Part shown: positions 46,742 through 57,592 of the stretch, piece by piece | How positions within the stretch are numbered: the stretch's first letter is position 1 | How the letters are laid out: each line of letters starts with the position of its first letter | Assembly (NCBI GenBank): GCA_038030265.1 | Contig: CM075939.1 | Location: forward strand, 48,837,253-48,901,252 | Origin: Corythucha ciliata | Lineage: Eukaryota; Arthropoda; Insecta; Hemiptera; Tingidae | Direction of reading: 5' to 3' | Length of the DNA stretch: 64,000 bases | Program-made: the position numbers and the translations under genes | The notes under the pieces: model-generated | What the model was told of the DNA's origin: nothing | Database searches by the model: none | Seen by the model: only the letters and a program-made list of their open reading frames with translations

Positions 46742-48090
46742 TGAGCTTTCGCTGACCACTTTTGGTTCTTCTTGGCTTGGGTACATGGACGTAGCAGGTT
46801 GTGCCGAATGCCCTGAAATGTTGATTGGGCAATTGACATTTTCCTGACCACAACTGTATGGGCGCTTTGCCAAGAACTGACGTCGGTCCAGTTCGGTTGA
46901 TTATGTGGCAAGCCCATAATCGCTTCGGCAAATTCTTTGCGTGAATCATGGTACGGGCGCTTTCGACGAGAGTTCTCATCTCTCTTTCGATCCCACCAAC
47001 TTGTTCTGGGGTGTACGGCATCACTGTTCTCATTGTGATTCCGGATTCGCTCAAAATATTTTTTACGGTACGATTGACGAATTCCGTACCCTCGTCGCTC
47101 ATGAATGTTTTCACGGTGATACCTGCATTTCTTGCTTCGGCAAAAAAAAATGCGAATGCATTCAGGCACTTCCGCAGCAGGAACCGCGAATAGTCGTCTT
47201 TGACTACAAGGCAATACTTCGAACCACCGACGGATGCCTCTTCCATTGGTCCACACAGATCGGCTAAGACTATTTCACCTGGGGATGTTGCTCTCTCTGT
47301 CCTTGGCTTGTAGGCCTCCGGTGTTGTTTACCATATGGACATCCCTTATTAAATTCTTTGTCATTGGCAAAGGGCAAAGATCTGTCACGCAGTAGGATCA
47401 TCACGTGCCGCTTGTCTTGGTGAGCGAGACGCTCATGCCATTGTTGAAGACTCAAGTTTTTAACCATCGTGACATGCGCTTCAGAAGAATTCGAAAGTGT
47501 TCAAATTCAGCTCAAATAATCCATTTTTGAGCTTTCCGACGACAATAGGAATTCTTGCTTTCATAAAAGCGCATTTAGAACCAATGGCTTTGAAAGTTAC
47601 TCCTTTATTAAGCGTTTGACTCACAGAGAGTAGGTTTTTACCGATGTCTGTTACGAACCATGCGTTATTTATTTCTACTGCGATCCTTTTTTGTTCTATT
47701 AGAGCTTCCATACGAATCATGCCTTCACCTAAATGCCTTAATTGTGGAGTTGTTGCCCACGGTCACTTCCACAGGTTGAGGAAACGGTCGATAAGACTCA
47801 AACCAGTCCTTGCAATGAGTCATGTGGTGTGAAGCACCACTATCAGCTATCCAATTCTGATCGTTCGTTTTGGTTTCAGCCGAGAAACACAACAGACTTA
47901 CGACGTTTGCCTTAGGATTTGATTTCGATGGGCATTTAGCAGCAAAGTGGCCCACGCTCTGCTACCATTCGTCGCAAATGAAACATTTTATTTGATTTGT
48001 CTTCCCGACTTTTCTGTTTTTCTTGCTCCCTCCCAGCGGACGAGGTTTAAAATGATTAGGATTAGTAACATCGTTATCAGTTAACATTGT
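46742..48090 (-). pseudogene. Copia gag end, protease and integrase, right half
   Basis: Reads from 48090 down on the minus strand. A zinc knuckle CFICDEW is followed by an in-frame TAG and then GHFAAKC (about 47930-47980). The protease core IADSGASHHMTH is at about 47815-47850. A GAG-pre-integrase domain has WHERLAHQ and C..GKQHR (47290-47450). The integrase has DDYSRF, FMSDEGTEFVN, and an E near GGIEREMR (46900-47210). A frameshift lies just before the Gypsy insertion. Joined to 41190-42201 it makes one decayed element with a partial RT and no visible LTRs. Confidence 0.85.
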
Positions 48091-48164
48091 CAGTCATACC
48101 TTGTTGAGGAGTGTCCAAGACAAACCGGTTTCGCCTGTTCGGCATCTTCAGTGTATGAACGTCC

Positions 48165-48345
48165 ACTGAAAACAAAATATACGGAATGCTGCCCAAGCCG
48201 TATATTAAAGGAATTTCGGAAAAATTGGGTAAAACATTGGCGAGGAATGGAATCAAGGTTGCTTTCAAGTCAGCCAACTCGCTGAAAAGTTATTTATCTA
48301 AAGCCAAAGATCCTATTCCAAGGCTGGAACGCAGCCGCGTGTAGG
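48165..48345 (+). pseudogene. second Penelope-like remnant (RT-nuclease connector)
   Basis: Plus-strand translation gives PYIKGISEKLGKTLARNG, then VAFKSANSLKSYLSKAKD and PRLERSRV before a TAG. This is the connector that precedes GIY-YIG in Penelope-like elements, and it aligns in order with the 16385-16540 segment, though it comes from a different subfamily. Only about 55 codons survive. Confidence 0.6.
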
Positions 48346-51007
48346 TAAATTACTTTGTTTGTTTCGTAAAGTAAGATTTTGGAATTAAATTAACTTTAAA
48401 GCTTATAAATTGGATCACTGTATACCTAATCGCCTCACCAAAGCTCAAGGATTGCCGCGGAAACGAAAACCGGTCCCAAAAATCGATCAGTAGTCCCAAG
48501 GAAGCCTCACGGCGAGGCGAATGTCCAGTGTGCTACCGCCTGGATCCGCGCCTGGTGTTAACCTGGAGATTTATTCCATCTTTTTCTTTAATTCGTGCCG
48601 GACACTGTTTATATGAGGCCCTCGCACAATTTGAAATTACGGAAAGCAGCCGGTCAAACCCTCCACGCCCCTCTAACCGATCGAATGTGAGGCGAATATG
48701 AGCATTTTCACGATGTCGCACTGCTTTTCGCTGAATTCTATAATTCGCCGGAGCGGGCCAGCAATAAGGTCAATCTATATCGAAGTTCTTCATTGAACTT
48801 CACAGGGCTGCCGATTGCTTGGAACTTAAAAATTCTCGAGTCATCCAGGAAAAAAAAAAAAAAACATGAACAGCTCGTCGTATCGAAAAAACGTGAACAT
48901 TTCAAACTCCCTATGCTGTGAAACCCCAAGAAACTCAGTTTCTGCTTATTTCACTTTCATTTTCATTTTAAAACTTGACGGGGGTCCAGTTTAAACCAAT
49001 TACTTTAGAAGAGGGGAGGGGGATTTGAGTTGGCGATTTTCATAATTCTCTCGAAGTTTTCTCCACGGAAAATCGTGTGGTAAATGAGTCCCTAAGTGTG
49101 TGTGTCAGCTCCCGACACGGGCAAATTGATCACGTCGGGCTGTGGTCTCTAAAAAACCTGAGAATGCGGCTAAATAATGCTTGACAGTTATAACGACAGC
49201 TAAAGCCCGTTCAATCGGTTTCTGGGTTGAAATTGACAGTTTACAATCCGTTCCTTTAGCATTTAGTTTATCGTCCTGTACCAAAGAGTCTGAACCTGTT
49301 AAGATTCAGTTTTATTGATTCGTACGTGAGAGAGAGAGAGAAAAAGGAAGAAAAAACTGTCTCGTAAAGGGTATAAAAGTAATTTCCCTCGCCATCCGCA
49401 ACGCCCCTCTCATCCACCGGTCCGTCCTTCATCTTAGCTCAATCCTTTTCCGGCAGTCTGAGGGTTTACGACCTTATTGCCAGTTTCAGAGCTCCTTGAA
49501 GACTGCATAGCCCCCACCAGTTAGTGGCGAGCTTTTTCCTTATTATCAACATTCTCGATCTGTTTATAACCAACCCTCTACCCCCTTCCCCACCGATAGA
49601 CTTCCCTTCCATGTTCTCCCAGATAGACTTTTCGCCAGAGCGTCTTCCATCATAAAGCGACCGTCTAGAATAGGATGACCGTGGAGATAGCAATCATTTT
49701 GTTCTGTGTTTTTCCAATATCCAGTTAAATTTGTGTTTTACTTCCTCCCCTTTCATTCTTTTTCGACTATAAAAACAGTGCCCATACAGCAGAACATAAA
49801 TTTAATAATTAAACCGCTCTGTCTCACTTCTGTTTTCAAAAATATTGCCTTTTCAAAACTGTTTTAGCTTTTGTCCGCCCGTTCTTGCGGAAACAGGGAC
49901 GACCTCCCCGTCCGACCGCGCTCTATTCGCCAAGCGTCCAATCATTATTCTAATTAAGAGAATGATATTGTCTCACTCCTCAGTGCTATCAAACAGCTTG
50001 TTGGTCTTGTTTGAACAACATTCTTTTGTTCCTGTGAGCATTTCTGTTTTTTACTCGTTGAGAGTATCAAGAAAGATTGGGTGGAATTGAAATCAATAGA
50101 GAAAAAGAAAACAATGGGTGGCTTGAAGCTGAGAGTATTTTTTTTGCACGTATTTTTCTTCTTTCTCATATCAACATCGCCCAATCCACTCATCAATAGA
50201 CTGTATACCACGATGAAAACAATTGAGACAGCGTCTTCCTCCACCGCGGTAGAAAGCTTGCATGACAGTAATTTGAGCTTGAATTTCGTGTGTTTACAGA
50301 ATATACAGGTAGCTAAACGTTTTATAAACTGCAATTTGACTTTTCGTGCACTCCCACCACTCCGATGCCTGGTACACGTTTGTTCCCCCTGCACTATTTT
50401 AGATCACTGTACATTTTTATTATCTAATCCGCCCTCAAACAACTGGAAAACTTCACTTCAGCGGCTGACGTTCAGGAAGAGAATAGACATTTCGCCCACG
50501 AGCTTACTCCGTTTGGGGAAAAATAATGGAAGTCTGGGTGGTGGGTGTGTGGGAGCATAACAAACATATTTTCATTAACTTCGTGAACAGTTTAGCCGTA
50601 GGGAAAAAATCGACAGATTGGAACGATAAAACAGTGGAAAAACTTGGAAAAAATCAAAATAATTGGATAGAAATGTTTACTAATCTTATGCACAACCTTT
50701 AATTAGTATTTCCAATTTTATAACTCGGAAACATGTTTAAAAAATAGTTCCTGTGTAATGAATTGATGCAATGGCATGAATAAGCACGCACCCACGGAAA
50801 ATTACGCAATAAAAGTCACCTGCTGTATACAATAGGCAATTGCAAGAGGTGTGGAATAAAAATAAATTAATAACAGTGTGGCGTGAGAGCCACGCTACTC
50901 GTTTTTCTCAGAGAATTCTTTTATTACAAAAACTGCTTATGGAGACAGGGAGAAGCCAACGTTTTTAGTGAATAAAATAGTTAAGGTTCCGACTGTATTT
51001 CTATAGG
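48346..51007. other. non-coding stretch upstream of the WSD gene
   Basis: No supported feature is seen apart from short GA and A tracts (near 49328 and 48848). GTATTTCTATAG directly before the start codon at 51008 resembles a splice acceptor, so a 5' UTR exon may lie in this region. Confidence 0.35.
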
Positions 51008-52927
51008 ATGGACTTCACGACATTGAGCGTGATTTTGTTCCTAGCGTATTACTACTGGACAAGTCGACACGTTGCGGTGAGTCCAATTATTAAAAAACTG
51101 TTTTAATCGAGGTGGAACTTTTCATGCAAATGACGCAATTTAGGGTCCAGAGTTATCGACACGTCTCTTTTGCGCTACCGTAGGCCTCCTGTTAGTCCCC
51201 GTTTTCTTGACAGCGTTGGTCATCACGCTGATATGTCGCGCTATAGCTCATTTAATTCTCACGGCGACAAACTCACAATTCAACGGACTGTTGAGCATTG
51301 GCGAAGCGCTCTACGAGCGCGGACCCAAAGGATCGTCCGGTATCATTCATGTTACGGGCTGGGTTAGACCGAAAGTTCAGAATTTCACAAGTGAAGGTAA
51401 GGGTAAATGTATTGCAATTATGCCTTCTCGTCGAACTTATTCCTCGTTTTTTGTTTTAAAGATTTTGTGAAAACCATACAAGAGAGAGCGCGAGTGGCTC
51501 TGCAGAAGAACAAAACCGATAAAACCATGTGTATAGTCAAAGACTGGTGCGGTTTCCGCTATTGGGAAGTCAAAGACATTGATCTCGACAAACAAGTTCG
51601 AATGTTCAGCGTGTCATCTGTGACGGAGTTCAGAAACTACATGACTAACCTCGCCAGTCAAGCTATCCATGGAAACAGGTTAGAATGATTCATCGCCAAG
51701 CCTATTCCAAAAAATCCCCTGTCGATCTGTTTTTATTTTTTTTAGAATTTGGGAAATTCTCATCGGAGACACGTGCATCAACGGGGAAATTCCGGTTTTA
51801 TTAAGAATCCATCACAATTACGGTGTTGCGCACAAAATACGCGATTTTGTATACGGATGGCTCAGCGACGCCAAGGCGCGAAAACATAAAAAGCCCCGTC
51901 CACCAAAGACGGCAGTCGAAAAAATCTACACCGTGATCAAGACGACCGGTTACATTATCTCAGCAGTCTTTCACGTGCTTCTTTTCTACCCCACCCAGAC
52001 AATTTATCAGTACTTGGAGCCTGAAGACCAGCATTCATTGAAAGCGGACGAACTGACAACACAAAAATATATGAAGTGCGTCTCAATGTCAATCCAATTT
52101 CTGCTCAAACAATGAGATTGTTCAATTATTACTTATTTTTTTATATTTCTTTTTAAAGGTCGACAAGAGGAGACCTTAATAAGGTATTAGCGATCAAAGA
52201 CAGCTTGGGCGTAACAACCACTGACGTCCTTCTAGTTGCCTACTCAAAAGTAATGGATGACATATTTAAAAAACGCGGCGAGCGAGTTGACACAATGCGC
52301 GTATTCGTACCATACAACGTTTCCGGTGAAATCATACCGGTAATTGTCAAATTACCAATAGCGACAGAGAGACGGTGGGACGACGTCGTTGAAACCAGCC
52401 GAAGAGTTCGCTCTCGACCCGCGTACTTCATGCAATCACTTCTTCCACGATTCATCCCTCTCTTGCTTCCCGGTCCAATCCCACGTTGGGCCTACGACAG
52501 CACGCAATTCTCCGGCGTCCTGAGTAATTTCCATTTGTCACCCGAAAACCCTGAAAGTGATGACTACGTCATGGAGAATTTCATTGCTTACGCGCCGAAT
52601 GTCAACGACAGAAATGGTAAGTAAAATTGTACGAACAGTCCCACCACAAATCACTCCCACTATCCGCCTAATAGTAGCGCCTGTTCCAAAGAACAGGCTC
52701 TTTCGATCTCCGAAAGTAAATTGTGCTACCCAACAATAATTCGTTTTTTTGTTGTTTTTTTTTTTTTAGGTTTTGGACTGGTTGTGGTTACATCGGCTCA
52801 GGATTATTTCTTCTCAGTCACCATTGACAAAAGTCTCGTGAAAAACGAGAATGAACCGCAAGATATTGTTGACGGAATGGTAAACTGTATCGACGAGATG
52901 TTTGACAACATAAATAAAAAAAAATGA
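51008..52927 (+). CDS. WSD-type O-acyltransferase (wax ester synthase/DGAT-like)
   Basis: This family joins acyl-CoA to alcohols or diacylglycerol and is tied to storage and cuticular lipids. Exons 51008-51076, 51144-51396, 51462-51678, 51746-52075, 52159-52616 and 52770-52927 join with GT-AG introns and matching phases to 1485 nt, 494 aa. Exon 1 and the start of exon 2 encode hydrophobic, probably membrane-spanning segments (residues about 5-17 and 31-60). The C-terminal half fits DUF1298: VFVPYNVSGE, SGVLSNFHLSPE and the final FGLVVVTSAQDYFFSVT. The expected HHxxxDG motif appears as HHNYGVA (202-208), so the D-G pair is replaced by V-A. The gene is otherwise intact. AATAAA follows the stop at 52967. 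Confidence 0.82.
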
Positions 52928-52966
52928 GCGCGAAAAACAACAACAACAAAAAACTATACTTCTCAA

Positions 52967-52972
52967 AATAAA
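52967..52972 (+). terminator. polyadenylation signal of the WSD-like gene
   Basis: AATAAA about 40 nt after the stop codon. Confidence 0.6.
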
Positions 52973-53044
52973 TACCTAATTATAAAGATAAATTATAACG
53001 ATTTCCTAACTGATTTATTATTAAACTACCGTTCGTATTCGCCC

Positions 53045-54525
53045 ACCCCTTACACAATTAAATCATCAAGATATATGTATATCATCATTAGGGATGTTGC
53101 CAAATATTTCATGTCTTTTCTTTGAAAAATCTCTGGTGAAGAAGAAAGACCAAAAGGTAAGCGATGGTACTTGCACCTGCCAAAAGTGTACAGATTGGAG
53201 TTTGGTTCATCTAGTTGAAGTTGCATGAACTCATCTTTTACATCCATTACGGTGAAAACAGTTTTTCCGGAAAGGCAGGCTAAAATGTCATCTGAGGTAG
53301 GGATAGTAAAATGTTCACGTTTGATTTGCCTTATTCAGTTATTTAGGGTTTAGACACAATCGTGAAGACAGATTTGCCTTAAATCAACAGTTTAAAACTA
53401 CCTACCCGGTTGGTCGGATCTTGCTGTCTCGATACGCGACCAAGACCATCTGCGTTGGCTGCATTTGAACCATGGGTCGACTTTTCAAGTGCTTCAGCGT
53501 TTCCGACGAAATCACGCTGACTTCAGAATCCAAATTTATAGTAACGCTTTGTGAGTTGTTAACGACGACATCTGCCGTCCAGACCTCCGGATTAAAGCTC
53601 TGAAGACGAGGGACTTCCCAAATGGCCTTGAGACAGGAAATAGCCAGCGCCTCGTCATGTTGACCGTCCTCCACCGTCAGGGACTGTATGAGATGTTGAG
53701 ACGATCGCGATTGAGTCGCTTCTTAGTCTCTTTTTTGCGGAGTGAAAGATGTCGATAGATTGCATTTCTTGCTGCAAACTGATGCGAAATGTCCCAGTTT
53801 TTGACAGAACGTACAAGCATTTTATAGGGACGTGAACGTAGCCACAAGTAGGGCACGTTGAATTGTTCGTTGTTGAGTTGTATGTTTTGAAGCTCTGGGA
53901 CTTATTCGATCCCAATTCATTTAAGGGGAATTCGCGCGAGGACGAGATTATTTAGGAGTGTCGTGTTGTAAGTTCGTGAGATTTAGCAATTTCGATCGTT
54001 TTTTTTTTCTCTCTCAAATCTAGTCCCGGCTCTTGTAGTAGACGTTGTTACAGTGATGAGTCGCACGTAGCGAGAACAATTTTATCAGTAAGAAGCCGAC
54101 CTGAGTAGCTTGTGGCGCACTTGAGACAAGTGAAAACACATTTTGCTGCTTTTATTTGAAGTTTTTGTAAAAACGCGCTGAAAGGTTGTCCTTTGTGCTG
54201 AATAATTTGCAAAAACTTGTACGATTCCACTGTTCGGTTCTTTTGAGGGACCAATTCCTCGTCGAATGCCTCTATAAGACTTGCGACAGTGGTGAAGATG
54301 GTTTTCGCGGATAAAGCTCTGTGTACAAATTGGCCTCGATCCCCAGCTATGTTTAGGAAAGTCGCTATTTTCGTTTCTTCGTTCTTGATCTTGGATTTTC
54401 CCGATGCGATCATGTAATTGTGCAATTTCACTTTCCATCGCTTCCAGTCGTTAGGTAGGTCGTCGCCTAGTTCCAGCAGTGGGTTAGGAGAGGCACTTGA
54501 GTCTGAAGTCATTTCCGTACACAAT
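53045..54525 (-). pseudogene. Gypsy-type retroelement remnant (gag, protease, RT pieces)
   Basis: Minus-strand order is correct. Gag is at 54524-54048 with LPNDWKRWKVKLHNYMIASG. A zinc-knuckle-like CPTCGYVHVPIKC is at about 53820-53860. A retropepsin region INLDSEVSVISSETLKHL (about 53470-53550) has DSE where DTG or DSG is usual. An RT fragment follows with MDVKDEFMQLQLDE, YHRLPFGLSSSPEIFQ and YLDDLIV (53050-53247). Frameshifts and deletions separate the parts, and RNase H and integrase are absent. It is a different family from 42202-46741 and ends about 115 bp after the WSD stop. Confidence 0.75.
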
Positions 54526-54644
54526 CAAACGCGCGACACAACGTAAAATTTGGTGGATTTGACCTGACACCGCATGTATTGTTTTATAATGTATACGTTT
54601 AAACAACACGTGAGTTTACAAGATCACACAAACATATAAGTCAA

Positions 54645-54848
54645 CACGATATACATATAAACCTGGATTGCTCACAGCTGACTGGTGGGGTGTGGAGGGG
54701 GTGCGCTCTCCCCCGATAAATAACGGCAACCCCTCTCCTTGTGTAGTTATGGCAACACGGTCATTATTTTGAAACCCCACCCCTCTCATCCACTTTCTTA
54801 TGGCCACACTCTATCAGCAGTGATGAGCAATCCAGTTATTTTATATCT
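54645..54848. mobile_element. MITE family copy c
   Basis: Begins ACGATATACATATAAACCTG with GATTGCTCACAG, and ends GATGAGCAATCCAGTTATTT then TATAT. It shares the internal GAAACCCCACCCCTCTCATC with copies at 15455 and 18630. Confidence 0.7.
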
Positions 54849-55860
54849 TTGACAAACATTCATCTTCTCCGTATAACCTGCTAACACTGATAACGGACGG
54901 CTCTACCCGCTTTACATACAATTTGATGTTTTTTTTGTGTGTGTGCAAGATGGATTGAATCCAAGGGGTGGGAAATGTCAGCTGTGGCCACTTTAGATAA
55001 ACCTACCGAGTGGTCACTGATATAACAAAGTAATTCATGCCCGCTGCCATTCAACGAAGGGACTTCGTAGGGCCCGTACACACACACACACCCAGGACAG
55101 TGCTCACTGTGAGTGCTGGAGTGCTACAAATTCAGTGGAGAAACAGCTGAACCAACCGCTTCGTTGCAGCTCTTTCAGACTTTTCGAGGGTGAGGGGCAG
55201 GAGGAGGTGACCTAGATCTGGGGGTGGGGGGGGGAAGCGTGACGGTGATGTCGTCCTCCGCTGAACGATAATTTGTGTGGAAGGATTTTCAGTTTCTATG
55301 CTTTAGGGTTAGTGTTGTGTGCTAAACGCTGAATTATAGAGCCGGTTATACAATTTGCGGTGCAATTTTGCAAGTAACTGAAGGCGTTGGCCTAAAGAGT
55401 GAGTCTTATACGCTGGTGCTCCCAGAGTGGAAGTAAGTGTATGGTCTCGTTAGCACGATTACTCTCGAAGAAATTATTTAGCGGAATGAGACTTGACCCT
55501 GAAATCAGTAGTCATACGATCTCAGTTGGTATTGCATTTGGGTCAAATCAGTCGACTTGGATGGGGGGGGGGAGGTAATATGGCTTGAACTGGTAAAACA
55601 ATCACTACAAATCACCAGTTGATTCCAGAAGCATTATATTCGGTAAGATGATTTCATTTTGAAGTAGCCTTTGATTCTCATTAAGTTCAGCGTTCAGCTT
55701 AAACAAACCCGGCAGCAAACAGTACGAGGGAGAGTCAAACATTAACGAAACAAATCATGGTCTCAACATTATTACTTGTGGGACGGCTTAGGGTATCTGT
55801 ATACGAAATGAAATGCACTCTTTCCGACCGCCAGCTGCCGGAGCGAATTTATTATTTATT
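54849..55860. other. non-coding stretch, nothing recognised
   Basis: Contains a short CA tract near 55078 and G runs. No supported coding or element feature. Confidence 0.4.
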
Positions 55861-55864
55861 TATT

Positions 55865-56444
55865 TTTTTTATAACCATGCATTTGCCGTTTTTCTTACTT
55901 TTAACCACAAAATACGCGAAGACGAGTATTTTAAGTTGGAAATTTTACCCACAATTTTCGAATTCGTGATTTTCCTCAAGTTTAACTCGGAACTAGCGCT
56001 GCTTTTTCTCAATGTTAGCAGCGCAGTAGCGCTTCTAACCCGTGAACTCGCAAATTTTCTCAATTTTAGTCACGAAATGGAGGCGTTTTTCGCATTTTTG
56101 ACAGCAGATTAGCTATTTCCCCCCATTTTTAGCAGCGAATTAGCACATTTTTTCAAATTGAGATTAAAATTAAAGTTTTTCTCGATTTTGGTCGCGCTAT
56201 TTAGTGCTTTTTTAAAATTTAGTCACGTTTTTTAACATTTTAGCCCCATTCTAGATTTTTTTTTTTTTTTTACTTTCTGCTGCAGATTGAAAGCTACGGA
56301 GTTTTATTTTCTAAATTTTAACTTATTTTTTTTCATTTGTCTCCGATTTTTGGCGGTTTTAGATATTTGCAGAGATTTTTCTCAATTTTAGGTGTTAAAT
56401 AGCGTTTCCTGCTAATTTTGCAGTAAATTATCATCTATTCTCTT
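55865..56444 (+). repeat. minisatellite block B, left of the BEL element
   Basis: Forward units such as AGCAGCGAATTAGCACATTT and TTTTCTCAATTTTAG. The array is interrupted at 56445 by the BEL/Pao insertion and resumes at 60963. Confidence 0.7.
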
Positions 56445-56771
56445 TGTTTACGCCAGTGCGATCACCAATTAAAAACATTCCACCTCTCCTCCCTTTACTA
56501 TTTATACGTCGCCCTTTGGCCCAGGAAAAGGCTGTAGTTAGTTCTTTCCTTGTCAGACCAGACCGCGATTGTGCTTTCGTCGAAATTAATTAACGTAAAG
56601 TCCCTGTGCTCGCTAATTAAGTACTAAGACTCGATTCTACGGCTTTCTCCGGAGCAAACGTCACCCTCAGCCGGGCCAGCCACTAATTCAACGGTGAGTC
56701 GTACTCATTTTATTAGCGAGCCCTCCACTCTTTCTCACCAAACATTAACGCATTTATGTCGAACGAAAACA
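56445..56771 (+). repeat. BEL/Pao 5' LTR (327 bp)
   Basis: Starts TGTTTACGCC and ends CGAACGAAAACA. It contains 28 bp, near 56612-56640, absent from the 3' LTR. A TATTTATAC box lies near 56500. Confidence 0.92.
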
Positions 56772-56796
56772 TGGCCCTCCGGGCCGGATCTGAACC
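56772..56796 (+). other. BEL/Pao primer-binding site (tRNA-Tyr-like)
   Basis: TGGCCCTCCGGGCCGGAT, then CTGAACC, directly follows the 5' LTR. Its complement reads as a tRNA 3' end with a T-loop GGTTCAGATCC and CCA. It resembles animal tRNA-Tyr with a few differences. Confidence 0.6.
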
Positions 56797-57082
56797 AACG
56801 TACCAGAGTAATAAGATTACAAAGTAAATAATTTAATTAGTATACCCGCATAAATAGGTCAATTGGAAGAAATTTAAAAACGAAAAGCACAACCGTTGGT
56901 CAAGGTCATTTTTTTGTTTTGGAGTTTATCTCCTTATATTTATAAAACGTTCTTTACTTTGGCACAATCTTGTGTTTCACCTTCTCTTTCCTTTCTTTTC
57001 TTCACGGAGAAAATAAATACAAATATTCCGCCTTTGGGCCAACGTCACTTAATAATAGCTTAATTTAAGTTAATAAAAAAAA

Positions 57083-57592
57083 ATGGAATTAGATTTAATT
57101 AAAAATAAAATGGAAGTCTTGAAGCTACGCAGGGGAGGCGTATTCGCCCAACTGCAAGCCACTTTCGATGTATCAAACCAAACAGGTGCCGCGTCAATTG
57201 GTACATTCTTAGCACGATGTAGCGAATTAAATGTTTTAAAAGAAAAATTCGAGTCGTTCCAAGACGCGTTAACAGAATTAAACGCCTCTGTTGATCCGAA
57301 GGACAGAATAAGTGTCGATGCTCAAACGCTTTCTTTCGACCAGATTTATTTCGAGGTACGCGCTACAGAAGCGTCGCTTAAACATCGTATGACTCCAATT
57401 TCACCAAGTACACCCGATGTGCGTTTACCCAAAATCATGGTTCCTAACTGGGCAGGTGACATAAACACCTTTCACAATTTCATAGCCCTGTACAATGAGG
57501 TTGTTCATAAAGGGCCATACACCAACGTAACGAAATTAACGCAGAAAGACATAACTGAAATTCTGACGTGTTTCCGTCTAGGGGTAATTGCG
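57083..57592 (+). pseudogene. BEL/Pao gag N-terminal fragment
   Basis: About 170 codons from the ATG at 57083, with the coiled-coil-like N-terminus of BEL gag and a LPKIMVPNWAGDINTFHNFI segment (DUF1759 type: LP.I..P...GD...F..F). Near 57590 the frame runs straight into an RT segment (DIKMMYRHIWLHPDD). The remaining gag, the protease and the start of RT have been deleted, leaving an accidental in-frame fusion that ends at 57745. Confidence 0.75.

Noticed and set aside
48420..48790. GC-richer segment considered as a host exon
   Set aside because: No reading frame with splice sites or recognisable motif on either strand.
50081..50560. 159-codon open frame with a hydrophobic N-terminal stretch after MGGLKLR
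   Set aside because: Low-complexity T-rich sequence creates the hydrophobic run. No domain is recognised and there are long frames on the other strand too.
54530..54640. Possible LTR or primer-binding site for the Gypsy remnant at 53045-54525
   Set aside because: No TG...CA boundary, paired repeat or convincing primer site is visible.
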